NCBI RefSeq assembly: GCF_014650055.1
Contig: NZ_BMUF01000008.1
Location: 186,001 to 250,000 of the forward strand
Reading direction: 5' to 3'
Length of the DNA stretch: 64,000 bases
From: Streptomyces malachitofuscus
Lineage (GTDB): Bacteria > Actinomycetota > Actinomycetes > Streptomycetales > Streptomycetaceae
Part shown: piece by piece, positions 1-8,314 of the stretch
Layout of the letters: each line of letters opens with the position of its first letter
Numbering within the stretch: the first letter of the stretch is position 1
Notes under the pieces: model-generated
Seen by the model: the letters and a program-made list of their open reading frames with translations, nothing else
Told to the model about the DNA's origin: nothing
Database searches by the model: none
Position numbers and translations under genes: made by a program

Positions 1-411
1 ACCGAGGCCGACCTGGGCCAGCGCCGCACGGACCCGGGCACGCGGTACGCGCCGGCCGGCCAGTCGCAGCGGCAGGGCGACGTTCTGCTCGGCGGTCAGC
101 GCCGGCAGCAGGTTGAACGCCTGGAAGACGAACCCGATCCGCTCGCGGCGCAGCAACGTCAGCCGCCGCTCACCCAGCCCGGTCAGTTCCGTACCGCCGA
201 CGGTGACCGAACCCGAGGTGGGCCGGTCGAGCCCCGCGGCACACTGCAGCAGCGTGGACTTGCCGGAGCCGGAGGGCCCCATCACGGCGGTGAAGCTCCC
301 GTGCGGGAACGCGAGTGAGACCTCGTCCAGCGCGTTCACCACGCTGTCGCCCGATCCGTACCGCCTGCTCACCCGACGCAGGGCGACCACGTCGCCGTTC
401 CTCTGGCCCAT
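1..411 (-). CDS. ABC transporter ATP-binding protein, MacB/LolD type (3' end beyond window)
   Basis: Reading leftwards from ATG 411 gives 137 codons that run off the window edge. The Walker A motif GPSGSGKST is at residues 45-53 and the Q-loop (FVFQAFNLLP) is near residue 97; signature and Walker B lie outside. The spacing and the wording around Walker A match the LolD/MacB family, whose ATPases pair with FtsX-like permeases in lipoprotein or antimicrobial-peptide export. A permease gene would be expected to the left of the window. It is divergent from the two-component system at 591-2530, which is the usual arrangement when the sensor controls the transporter; that link is inferred. Confidence 0.9.
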   Translation of the reverse strand, partial: MGQRNGDVVALRRVSRRYGSGDSVVNALDEVSLAFPHGSFTAVMGPSGSGKSTLLQCAAGLDRPTSGSVTVGGTELTGLGERRLTLLRRERIGFVFQAFNLLPALTAEQNVALPLRLAGRRVPRARVRAALAQVGLG

Positions 412-590
412 GTGTCCACTCCCCCTGTCCGCCCCGGCCGTTCCGGGATGACCGCGTGGGGAAACGAAACCGTCCGGGCGCCTGCCGGCGCAGTGCGGCA
501 GGGGCGAGAAAAGGGGTAGGGCCAGACATACCCCGAGACCTCGGCCAGGGCCCATGGCCGCGGACGACGCCGGCTCCTACGGTGATCCGC

Positions 591-1874
591 ATGCAGCCTC
601 GAAACCCCTGGCAGGCCATGTCCCGCCCCCGCTACGCGCTGTCGGCGTGGCCGTGGCGCTCGGCCGGGTATCTGCTCACCGGCGCGGTGAGCGGCGCGGC
701 CGTGCTCGTGGCCCTCGTGGTGGCGGTGGTGGCCGGCGGTGTGCTGGCGCTCGCCCTGGTGGGGCTGCCGCTGCTGCTCGGCACCGCCCTCGCGGGCCTG
801 CCGGTGGCCTGGCTGGAACGGCGGCGGCTGCGGCTGGTCGACGGCGATCCCGCGCACGACCCGCATCGGCCGCCCCCGGCCCCCGGGCTGCGTATCTGGC
901 TGACCACCCGGCTGCGGGAGCGGGCCACCTGGCGGGAGCTCGGTCACACCCTGCTGTTCGCGGGCCTGCTGTGGCCGGTCGACGCCCTGGTGCTCACGGC
1001 CGGCCTGCTCCTCCCGGTGGCCGTGACCGCCACCCCGCTGCTGATGGCGGCGACGGGGGACGGCAGGGAGGCGAAGGTCGTCAAGCTGTGGACGGTCACC
1101 AGCTGGCCCGCGGCGTTCGGTGCCGCCCTGCTCGGGATCGCCCTGCTCGTCCTGGGCGCCTATGTGCTGGGTGTCGCGGCGGGCGCCCGCGCGGGGCTGA
1201 CCCGGCTGCTGATCGCCCCGCGCGAGGACGAACTCGACGCCCGGGTCACCGAACTGACGCGGTCACGGGTGCGGCTGGTGGACGCGTTCGAGGCGGAGCG
1301 GCGCCGCATCGAACGGGATCTGCACGACGGTGCCCAGCAGCGCCTGGTGGCCCTGACGATGACGCTGGGCCTGGCCCGCCTGGACGCGCCGCCCGGCCCG
1401 CTCGCCGATCAACTCGCCCAGGCGCACGAGGAGTCGGGGAGGGCGCTGCGGGAGTTGCGGGAGCTCATTCACGGCATCCATCCCCAGGTGCTCGCCGACT
1501 ACGGCCTCGAGGCCGCCGTCGCCGACGCCGCCGACCGGTCCGCCGTACCCGTGGACGTGGATCTGCGCCTGCCCGCGCGGCTGCCCGCCTCCGTGGAGGC
1601 CGCCGGGTACTTCGTGGTGTGCGAGGCGCTCGCCAACGTCGCCCGGCACAGCGGGGCGAACCGCGCGCGAGTGGACGGCGGGCACCGCGACGGACGGCTG
1701 CTGCTGGAGATCCGCGACGACGGGCGGGGCGGGGCACGGGCCGGCGCGGGCAGCGGGCTGACGGGCCTGGCCGACCGGGTGTCGGTGCTCGATGGCAGAC
1801 TCACCCTGTCCAGCCCGGTGGGCGGACCGACCCTGCTGCGTGTGGAGATCCCTTGCGCCCCCTGCTCCCCCTGA
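591..1874 (+). CDS. sensor histidine kinase, NarL/DesK-like (HisKA_3)
   Basis: Membrane sensor kinase of about 427 residues. Three hydrophobic stretches (roughly residues 20-75, 120-160 and 175-205) form the sensor part. The phospho-acceptor motif [15 protein letters not shown] places His245, followed by a HATPase domain with an N-box near residue 349 and a glycine-rich ATP lid around 375-390. ATG 591 was chosen because a TACGGT -10-like hexamer lies just upstream, compatible with a leaderless transcript; ATG 618 is an alternative. The open frame continues upstream to 315 without coding character. The stop overlaps the start of the response regulator, so the two are co-translated. Confidence 0.9.
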   Translation: MQPRNPWQAMSRPRYALSAWPWRSAGYLLTGAVSGAAVLVALVVAVVAGGVLALALVGLPLLLGTALAGLPVAWLERRRLRLVDGDPAHDPHRPPPAPGLRIWLTTRLRERATWRELGHTLLFAGLLWPVDALVLTAGLLLPVAVTATPLLMAATGDGREAKVVKLWTVTSWPAAFGAALLGIALLVLGAYVLGVAAGARAGLTRLLIAPREDELDARVTELTRSRVRLVDAFEAERRRIERDLHDGAQQRLVALTMTLGLARLDAPPGPLADQLAQAHEESGRALRELRELIHGIHPQVLADYGLEAAVADAADRSAVPVDVDLRLPARLPASVEAAGYFVVCEALANVARHSGANRARVDGGHRDGRLLLEIRDDGRGGARAGAGSGLTGLADRVSVLDGRLTLSSPVGGPTLLRVEIPCAPCSP

Positions 1875-2530
1875 CGGACGGCCGGGCGCTGCGCGTGGTG
1901 CTGGCCGAGGACGGCGTGCTGCTGAGGGAGGGTCTGATCGGCCTGCTCCAGCGGTGCGGGCACGAGGTCGTGGCGGCGGTCGGTGACGCGGAGGCACTGG
2001 TGGCCGCGGTCGGGGAGCACGACCCGGACATCGTGGTGACCGACGTCCGGATGCCCCCGGGCTTCCGGGACGAGGGCCTGCACGCGGCCGTGCGGCTGCG
2101 CGCCGAGCGGCCCGCACTGCCCGTGCTGGTCCTCAGCCAGTACGTCCAGCGCCGGTACGCCGCCGATCTGCTGGACTCGGGCGACGGCACGGGAGTCGGC
2201 TATCTGCTGAAGGACCGGGTCGGCCAGGTCGAGGAGTTCGTGGCCGCGCTGTGCGACGTCGCGGCCGGCGGCACGGTGGTGGATCCCGAGGTCGTACGGC
2301 AGTTGCTGCGCCGCCGGCGTGATCCGCTGGAGCGGCTGTCCCCGCGGGAGCGGGAGGTGCTGGCGCTGATCGCCGAGGGCAGGTCCAACGGCGCGATCGC
2401 GCGTGCGCTGGTGGTGTCGGAGGCGGCCGTCGGCAAGCACATCGGCAGCATCTTCGCCAAGCTGGACCTGCCTCCCACGGACGAGACGCACCGGCGGGTG
2501 CTGGCGGTGCTGGCGTATCTGCGGGCGTGA
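1853..2530 (+). CDS. LuxR-family (NarL type) response regulator
   Basis: Receiver domain with acidic pair AED near the N-terminus, phospho-acceptor Asp64 in VVTDVRMPP and a conserved Lys in YLLKD, followed by a C-terminal LuxR helix-turn-helix ([15 protein letters not shown] and SEAAVGKHI). About 225 residues, normal for the family. The only well-placed start is TTG 1853, six bases after GGAG (1844-1847) and inside the end of the kinase gene; downstream GTG codons would cut into the first beta strand. Cognate partner of the kinase at 591. The likely target is the divergent ABC transporter, by gene position only. Confidence 0.88.
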   Translation: MRPLLPLTDGRALRVVLAEDGVLLREGLIGLLQRCGHEVVAAVGDAEALVAAVGEHDPDIVVTDVRMPPGFRDEGLHAAVRLRAERPALPVLVLSQYVQRRYAADLLDSGDGTGVGYLLKDRVGQVEEFVAALCDVAAGGTVVDPEVVRQLLRRRRDPLERLSPREREVLALIAEGRSNGAIARALVVSEAAVGKHIGSIFAKLDLPPTDETHRRVLAVLAYLRA

Positions 2531-2570
2531 ACCGCCCGCCGCCACGGGCCGACAAACCGACCAGTTGGTT

Positions 2571-3497
2571 CTATCTGTGGGCGCTCAGGTGCGCCCGGTA
2601 CCAGGGCGCCGACCGCGCGAAGGCGGCCGCGAAGCCCTCACCCGGTGAGCAGTCCAGGTCCTTCCAGAAGGCGTCGTCCGCGAACCAGTGGTCCACGGTG
2701 AGCATGTCGAGGTGATGCAGCGCGCGCGGGGATCCGGCGGCCCGCGCGCGGGCGGTGACCACGTCCACCGAGGTGCCGTCGCCGGGTCGCTCCACCTGCT
2801 CGCACACGGCCGTGAGCAACTCCGCAGCGGGTACGGGATCCGGATGGCCGACGTAGTGCGCGCCGGGTCCGTGGTGCGGGGACAGGGCGGCGGCCAGGAC
2901 CGCCCGGCCCAGGGTCTCGACGTCGATCATCGAGTGGAGTGCCATGCAGTCGGCCAGGGTCGCGGACAGCTCCCGCAGCAGCCCCACCAGCCCGGGGACC
3001 ACCCAGCGGTCGCCCTCACCGTGCACCAGATGCGGGCGCAGCACCAGTCCGCCCGCGTCGAGCACATGCCGTTCCGCCGCCGCGCGGGAGCGGCTGGTGG
3101 CGGAGACGGGAGCGATCGGGGCCTCGCCGGGCCGTACGCCGCGGAAGGGCCCCCGGCCGTGGACGGCGGCGGTGCTCACGTACACGATCCGGCGCACCCC
3201 GCTCCGTGCGGCCTCCTCCACCAGGGCCTTGGTGCCGAGGTCGTTGACCGCCGCCACGGCCTCCGGGTCGCCGCCGACGCGGGAGGCGCAGTGGACGAGG
3301 ACGTCGACGCCGTCGCAACTGCCGTGCAGCGTGCGGGGGTCGGCGAGATCACCGGGCACCGTCGCGGTGCCCGGCCGGCCGACCGGCGTGCGGCGGGACA
3401 GGGCGCGGACGCGGACACCGGGGCGCCCGTGGGCCGCTGCGGCCACCCGGCTGCCGACGAAGCCGGTCGCGCCGGTGAGCAGCAGGTCGACGGTCAC
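2571..3497 (-). CDS. NAD-dependent epimerase/dehydratase of a butyrolactone locus (ScbC-like position)
   Basis: SDR-extended fold of 308 residues with the Rossmann motif TGATGFVG at residues 8-15 and a VHCAS segment. The GTG start at 3497 overlaps the stop of the upstream afsA-like gene (GTGA), so the two are translationally coupled. Epimerases of this kind accompany afsA homologues in gamma-butyrolactone clusters and are thought to tailor the signal precursor. Oddity: at the place of the catalytic YxxxK motif the protein reads TSRSR before AAAE, so the usual Tyr and Lys are absent. The enzyme may use other residues or may not be catalytically standard. Confidence 0.85.
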   Translation of the reverse strand: MTVDLLLTGATGFVGSRVAAAAHGRPGVRVRALSRRTPVGRPGTATVPGDLADPRTLHGSCDGVDVLVHCASRVGGDPEAVAAVNDLGTKALVEEAARSGVRRIVYVSTAAVHGRGPFRGVRPGEAPIAPVSATSRSRAAAERHVLDAGGLVLRPHLVHGEGDRWVVPGLVGLLRELSATLADCMALHSMIDVETLGRAVLAAALSPHHGPGAHYVGHPDPVPAAELLTAVCEQVERPGDGTSVDVVTARARAAGSPRALHHLDMLTVDHWFADDAFWKDLDCSPGEGFAAAFARSAPWYRAHLSAHR

Positions 3498-4483
3498 GGG
3501 AGCGACCGTACCGGGGCGGTGGGGGCGCAGGTGAGGGTGGCGGCGAAGACGGGTTCGTCGTCCTGCCGTCCCGCCACCCGGACCGTCACCTCGTCCTCGT
3601 CCTTCTCCAGGACCTCCGTGTCGATCCAGCAGGGGCTGTCCAGTTCGGCGTAGCGGCTGAAGGAGACGGACAGCTCGGACGGCAGGAAGGGCAGCCGGCC
3701 CGATGCCGCGGTCGCGGCCTGGCGGGCGGCCTCGAACAGGACCATGCCGGGGACGTGGTCGTTGGGGCGGGGGAAGAGCACCGGGTGACCGGTGTCGACG
3801 CGCAGGAGCCAGGTGCCGGGCCGGTCGGCGGGGGCGAGGACGACGTCCTCCGCGCGGTGGCGGCCCACCCGTTCGGGCGGAACCGGTGCGGGCGGCGGTA
3901 TTCGCACGCCCGGGGCGGCCAACTGGCGTGCCCGCAGGCGGCGGTAGGCGGCCGGTGAGGTGCAGCCCGTGCTGCCGGTGCCGCGGGCGACGAGTCTGCC
4001 CGCGCGGTGGAACTCCATGGTCGTGCGCATGCTGTTCAGGCCACGGCCCCGGCGCCGCACCTCGGAACACACGACGTCGACGGTGACCGGCTCGGCCGCT
4101 TCGGCGAGGAGCAACGCGGCGGGGTCGGTGGAGACCTCCAGGTCACGCATGACGAAATGCGTGTCGGAGGGGGCGCCGAACTCGGCGTGGGCGAGGGCCA
4201 TCGAGATCTGGCGCAACGTTTCACCGACGATCATCGGATCGTGGTGGCGTGCGTCGACGGGGCCGAAGAAACTGTGGTCGGCGGGCCAGCGTGCGGTGAC
4301 GCGGAACCGGTCGTCCGAGCACCGGACCCATTCCACCGGGAAGACGTCCGCCGCGCGGGGGCGGTGGGCGAGTTCGGGTGTGACGCGGGCGCGGAAGGGG
4401 GCGGTGCTCGCGGCGTTTGCGGGCAGGCCCTGCTCTCCGGTCTGATCCTCCATGGGTGCGCTCAACGAATCCGGTTGCGGCAT
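3494..4483 (-). CDS. AfsA-like gamma-butyrolactone synthase
   Basis: AfsA-family protein of about 329 residues with two hot-dog repeats. The N-terminal one contains HDPMIVGETLRQ and the C-terminal one DHVPGMVLFEAARQA; both are hallmark segments of AfsA/ScbA. AfsA condenses a beta-ketoacyl thioester with dihydroxyacetone phosphate, the first step toward gamma-butyrolactone hormones. ATG 4483 is preferred (G-rich stretch 6-11 bases upstream); TTG 4504 and ATG 4453 are alternatives. It is divergent from the receptor gene at 4699 with an ARE-like operator at 4528-4552, the classical autoregulated arrangement. Confidence 0.9.
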   Translation of the reverse strand: MPQPDSLSAPMEDQTGEQGLPANAASTAPFRARVTPELAHRPRAADVFPVEWVRCSDDRFRVTARWPADHSFFGPVDARHHDPMIVGETLRQISMALAHAEFGAPSDTHFVMRDLEVSTDPAALLLAEAAEPVTVDVVCSEVRRRGRGLNSMRTTMEFHRAGRLVARGTGSTGCTSPAAYRRLRARQLAAPGVRIPPPAPVPPERVGRHRAEDVVLAPADRPGTWLLRVDTGHPVLFPRPNDHVPGMVLFEAARQAATAASGRLPFLPSELSVSFSRYAELDSPCWIDTEVLEKDEDEVTVRVAGRQDDEPVFAATLTCAPTAPVRSLP

Positions 4484-4527
4484 GAGAACCCCCGGGATCG
4501 GCAATCTGGTTCCGGTCGGTTCGCACT

Positions 4528-4552
4528 AAGATACGGACGAGACGGTTTTTTT
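4528..4552. promoter_or_regulatory. ARE-like operator for the butyrolactone receptor
   Basis: A 25-bp pseudo-palindrome whose left half is AAGATACGGAC and whose right half ends GACGGTTTTTTT. It resembles autoregulatory elements bound by ArpA/ScbR-type receptors. It lies 45 bp upstream of the afsA-like start and about 150 bp upstream of the receptor start, so one protein bound here could control both divergent genes. Recognition is by eye. Confidence 0.6.
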
Positions 4553-4698
4553 CCAAGGGTGATCCACATCGCCGGATTCGAGACCGAGCGCACCGCACGG
4601 CGCGACGGACCGCACGGCGGCTGCACGCCGACGGCACGGTGAGCGCACGGTGCGACCCACGAGACCCACCAGGATCCACGCAGATCAGGAGGCACCCG

Positions 4699-5364
4699 AT
4701 GGCGCGACAGGAGCGCGCGATCCGCACCCGGCGGACCATTCTGGAGGCGGCGGCGGCCGTCTTCGACGAACGCGGCTACACCTCGGCGACCATTGGGGAA
4801 ATCCTCGAGCGGGCCGGAGTCACCAAGGGCGCGCTGTACTTCCACTTCGGCTCCAAGGAGGAGCTGGCCCTCGGCGTGTTCGAGGAGCAGCTGGCGATCT
4901 CCCTGCCGCCCCAGGCCGGCAAGCTGCAGGAACTGGTCGACTCCGGCCTGGTGCTGGCGCTGCGGCTGCGGACCGAGCCGCTGGTGCGGGCGAGTGTCGG
5001 ACTGGCCCTTGACCAGGGGGCGCTGGGGCTGGACCGGACACCGGCGTTCGGCATGTGGATCGACCAGACCACCCGGACCCTGGCCGAGGCCAAGGCCGGG
5101 GGCGAACTGCTGCCCCACGTCGACGCGGCGGAGACGGCGGAACTGCTGGTCGCGAGCTTCTCGGGGGTGCAGCTCCTGTCCCAGCTGCGCTGTCAGCGGC
5201 AGGACCTGGAGCACCGGGTCGTCGTGCTGTTCCACCACATGCTCCCGGGCATCGCCGTTCCCGCGGTGCTGGCCCGCCTGGACATCTCGCCCGGCCGCGC
5301 CGGGCGCCTGCTCGCCGAGGGGCGGGCGCTGCCGGTGGCGGGGGGCGTCGCGGAGGCGGGATAG
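4699..5364 (+). CDS. TetR-family gamma-butyrolactone receptor homologue (ArpA/ScbR-like)
   Basis: TetR protein of 221 residues with an N-terminal helix-turn-helix (ATIGEILERAGVTKGALYF) and a ligand-binding core typical of ScbR/ArpA in length and wording (FHFGSKEELA, TPAFGMWI). ATG 4699 has a perfect AGGAGG at 4687-4692 with six-base spacing; the frame upstream to 4639 has no ribosome site. Placement divergent from the afsA-like gene supports a receptor role: it would repress until the butyrolactone binds. It could also be a pseudo-receptor responding to an antibiotic; the sequence alone does not decide. Confidence 0.88.
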   Translation: MARQERAIRTRRTILEAAAAVFDERGYTSATIGEILERAGVTKGALYFHFGSKEELALGVFEEQLAISLPPQAGKLQELVDSGLVLALRLRTEPLVRASVGLALDQGALGLDRTPAFGMWIDQTTRTLAEAKAGGELLPHVDAAETAELLVASFSGVQLLSQLRCQRQDLEHRVVVLFHHMLPGIAVPAVLARLDISPGRAGRLLAEGRALPVAGGVAEAG

Positions 5365-5383
5365 GCGCCGTCCGTACGCCCCG

Positions 5384-5411
5384 TTGTCCACAGGCCTGGA
5401 GTTGTCCACAG
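5384..5411 (+). repeat. Pair of DnaA-box-like sequences
   Basis: TTGTCCACAG occurs at 5384-5393 and again at 5402-5411, 18 bp apart in the same orientation, in the gap between the receptor gene and the DUF2252 gene. The form matches the Streptomyces DnaA box consensus TTGTCCACA. A function (DnaA titration or transcriptional control) is only inferred. Confidence 0.5.
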
Positions 5412-5505
5412 GGACCTGACGAGTTTCGGCCACCGGCTGTACGGTCGGCACGATCGATGTCACGCGTGTGAACAGCACGCATGTGGACGGGGGAGGCGGT
5501 CGGAC

Positions 5506-6975
5506 ATGACCGAGTTCAATGCCGGGACGGCCGGGACCCGAGGCGTCGCCGGGACGCCGCAGGCCGGAGGCACGGGCGGCGCGGGCCGGGTACGGCGGCT
5601 GCCGCGGGTTCCCGGGTTCGCCGAGTGGCCGGCGGCGGGCACGCCCAAGGCCGAGGGCAAGGCCCTGCGCGGACAGGTGCCGCGCGACGCGCACGCCGCC
5701 CTCCACCTGGACGCCTCCCGTCCCGACGCCGTGAGCGCCGTCGAGGAGTCCAGCCGTGGCCGGCTGCCCGAGCTCACCCCGATCCGGGTCGGCAGGATGG
5801 CGGCCACACCGTTCGCCTTCCTGCGCGGCTCGGCCGGCCTGATGGCGTACGACCTGGCCCGCACCCCCATGACGGGGATCGGCGCCCAGATCTGCGGCGA
5901 CGCCCATGCGGCGAACTTCGGTCTGTACGGGGACACGCGCGGCGGCCTCGTCATCGACCTGAACGACTTCGACGAGACCGTCCACGGCCCCTGGGAGTGG
6001 GACCTCAAGCGGCTCGCGGCCTCGCTGGTGCTCGCCGGGCGGGAGGCCGGCGCGGACGAGGACACCTGCCGCGCGGCGGCCCACGACGCCGTCGGCGCCT
6101 ACCGGCGCACCATGCGGCTGCTGTCCAAGCTGCCGGCCCTGGACGCCTGGAACGCCATCGCGGACGAGGAACTGGTCTCCCACGCCGACGCGCACGATCT
6201 GCTGGGCACGCTGCAGCGGGTCTCCGAGAAGGCCCGCGCGAACACCAGCGGCCGCTTCGCGGCCAAGTCGACCGAGGCGACCGACGACGGCGGCCGCCGC
6301 TTCGTCGACGCGCCCCCGGTGCTGCGCCGCATACCGGACGCCGAGGCCGCGCAGGTGGCGGCCTCCCTGGAGGAGTACCTCGGCACGCTCCCGCCGGACC
6401 GCCACCCGCTGCTCGCCCGGCACGCGGTGCACGACGTCGCGTTCCGCGTCGTCGGCACCGGCAGTGTGGGCACCCGCTCGTACGTGGTGCTGCTTCTCGA
6501 TCACCGGGGCGAGCCCCTGGTGCTCCAGGTGAAGGAGGCCCGCCCCTCGGCGCTGGTGCCGCATCTTCCGGCGGCCGGCTTCGACACCCCCGAGGCCGGG
6601 CACGAGGGCAGGCGCGTGGTGCAGGGACAGAAGCGCATGCAGGTCATAAGCGACAGCCTGCTCGGCTGGACGACGGTCGACGGCCGCCCCTTCCAGGTGC
6701 GCCAGTTCCGCAACCGCAAGGGCAGTGTGGACCCGGCGGCGCTGGCCGCCGACCAGGTCGACGACTACGCCCGGATGACCGGCGCCCTGCTGGCCCGCGC
6801 CCACTCCCACAGCGCCGACCCCCGCCTGATCGCCGGCTACTGCGGCAAGAACGACGAGCTGGACGAGGCGGTGGCCGCGTTCGCCGTCGCCTACGCCGAC
6901 CGCACCGAGGCCGACCACACGGACCTGGTCACCGCCGTGCGCTCGGGGCGAATAGCGGCGGAGACGGGAGTCTGA
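5506..6975 (+). CDS. DUF2252 family protein
   Basis: 489-residue cytosolic protein of the DUF2252 family, recognised by segments such as RGSAGLMAYDLA, QICGDAHAANFG, DLNDFDETVHGPWEWDLKR and RQFRNRKGSVD. The order GDAHAANFG then NDFDE resembles the catalytic and metal-binding loops of kinase-like (APH) folds, so a phosphotransferase activity is possible; the true substrate is unknown. ATG 5506 follows a GGGGGAGG purine stretch. It stands alone between the butyrolactone locus and a divergent set of small genes. Confidence 0.85.
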   Translation: MTEFNAGTAGTRGVAGTPQAGGTGGAGRVRRLPRVPGFAEWPAAGTPKAEGKALRGQVPRDAHAALHLDASRPDAVSAVEESSRGRLPELTPIRVGRMAATPFAFLRGSAGLMAYDLARTPMTGIGAQICGDAHAANFGLYGDTRGGLVIDLNDFDETVHGPWEWDLKRLAASLVLAGREAGADEDTCRAAAHDAVGAYRRTMRLLSKLPALDAWNAIADEELVSHADAHDLLGTLQRVSEKARANTSGRFAAKSTEATDDGGRRFVDAPPVLRRIPDAEAAQVAASLEEYLGTLPPDRHPLLARHAVHDVAFRVVGTGSVGTRSYVVLLLDHRGEPLVLQVKEARPSALVPHLPAAGFDTPEAGHEGRRVVQGQKRMQVISDSLLGWTTVDGRPFQVRQFRNRKGSVDPAALAADQVDDYARMTGALLARAHSHSADPRLIAGYCGKNDELDEAVAAFAVAYADRTEADHTDLVTAVRSGRIAAETGV

Positions 6976-7065
6976 GCGGCTCTTCGGGGAAGGCGCGGCT
7001 CCCGGGGCGGGCCCTGCGCCGCGGGCGCGGGGCGTGGGCCCCGGTGGGTGGCCTACGCTGTCCGG

Positions 7066-7905
7066 GTGACGACCTCGGAAGGTGAGCAGGGTGGCGGCGG
7101 CACCGGCGCGGAGCGGACGCCCGGCGGTGGTGCGGCGCGGCCCGAGGACCGGCTGGAACAGGCCGTACGGGCGGCCGAGCAGGCGCTGATCGAGTTCGAG
7201 ATCGCCGTGGAGACCTTCCGCGTCGAGGTCGAGAACTTCTCCCGGCTGCACGAACAGAAGCTCGGCCCGATGTATGTCCGCCTCGAGGAACTCGACGCCC
7301 GGATCCTGGAGGCCAAGGCCGCTCGCAGTGACGATCCCGAGGACCGGCGGCGGGCCGACGAGGCGCGGGCCCGGCTCATGCCGATCCCCGGGGTCGAGGA
7401 GCTGATGAACGGCTGGATGGACGGGGACGGCCTGTTCCCCGAGGCCACCGCCATGCTCACGGACCAGCCGGTCCGGCCCCCGCAGCGGGTGCGGCCCAGC
7501 GAGGAGGCCCGCAAGCTCTACCGCGAGCTCGCCCGCAAGGCCCACCCGGACCTGGCGCAGGAGGACAAGGAGCGCGCCCGCCGCGAGGAGTTCATCACCC
7601 GGGTCAACGCCGCCTACGCCCGTGGCAGCGAGGCCGAGCTGCGGGAGCTCGCCGAGGAGTGGGCCGCGGGACCGGAGCTGAAGCGCCTGCCCAGCGCCGG
7701 CGAGGAGCTCTACGCCCGCCTCGAATGGCTCTCCCGGCGCAAGGAGCTGCTCACGCTCGTCGCCAAGGACCTCGAGGAGAGCGCCATCGGCTCGATGCTC
7801 CGCCTCGCGCCCGACGACCCCGACGGGCTGCTCGAGGAGATCGCCGGACAGCTGGAGGCCCAGGTGGCCGAACGCGAGGCCGAGCTGCAGGCCCTGCTGA
7901 GCTGA
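7066..7905 (+). CDS. J-domain-like coiled-coil protein
   Basis: 279 residues. The N-terminal half is rich in charged helices and probably coiled coil (residues 20-110). Around residues 145-185 there is a J-domain-like stretch (YRELARKAHPDLAQ) with the diagnostic HPD tripeptide, so an interaction with DnaK-type chaperones is plausible. GTG 7066 is chosen because a TACGCT -10-like box ends about nine bases upstream, suggesting a leaderless message; GTG 7048 is the longer alternative. Partner and role are not known. The rhodanese gene starts 34 bp downstream. Confidence 0.75.
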   Translation: MTTSEGEQGGGGTGAERTPGGGAARPEDRLEQAVRAAEQALIEFEIAVETFRVEVENFSRLHEQKLGPMYVRLEELDARILEAKAARSDDPEDRRRADEARARLMPIPGVEELMNGWMDGDGLFPEATAMLTDQPVRPPQRVRPSEEARKLYRELARKAHPDLAQEDKERARREEFITRVNAAYARGSEAELRELAEEWAAGPELKRLPSAGEELYARLEWLSRRKELLTLVAKDLEESAIGSMLRLAPDDPDGLLEEIAGQLEAQVAEREAELQALLS

Positions 7906-7939
7906 GGCGGCGCACGCCCGGTCGGGTAGCGTCGGGGGC

Positions 7940-8287
7940 ATGAGTTTTGGAGCTGGTGTGCCCACGGTCCAGGTCGCGGACCTCAAGGACGGCGACTTCC
8001 TGCTGGACGTCCGTGAGGACGACGAGTGGAAGGCCGGTCACGCCGAAGGGGCGCTGCACATCCCCATCAGCGAGTTCGTGGCCCGCTACGGCGAGCTGAC
8101 CGAGGCCGCCCCGCAGGACGGCCGGATCCATGTGATCTGCCGGTCCGGCGGACGGTCGGCACAGGTCACGATGTACCTGGCCCAGCAGGGCATCGACGCC
8201 GTCAATGTGCACGGCGGCATGCAGCTGTGGGAGTCCGCCGGCCGTCCCGTCGTCACCGACGACGGACAGCCGGGGCACGTCCTGTAG
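7940..8287 (+). CDS. rhodanese-like sulfurtransferase
   Basis: Single-domain rhodanese of 115 residues. The active-site loop is CRSGGRS with Cys67, preceded by the usual LDVRE (residues 22-26) and followed by the C-terminal helix region NVHGGMQLWESAG. Such proteins transfer sulfane sulfur to cyanide or protein thiols; the physiological acceptor here is unknown. The gene ends 28 bp from the stop of the convergent paa operon, so the two transcripts meet here. Confidence 0.9.
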   Translation: MSFGAGVPTVQVADLKDGDFLLDVREDDEWKAGHAEGALHIPISEFVARYGELTEAAPQDGRIHVICRSGGRSAQVTMYLAQQGIDAVNVHGGMQLWESAGRPVVTDDGQPGHVL

Positions 8288-8314
8288 CGTCCGCCCGGCG
8301 TCCGCCCCTCGCTG

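Noticed and set aside
4462-7986. 1174-codon open frame on the minus strand
   Set aside because: It runs antisense through the TetR, DUF2252 and J-domain genes, all of which have clear motifs and start sites. The translation is low-complexity Gly/Arg/Val-rich, a usual artefact of GC-rich third positions.
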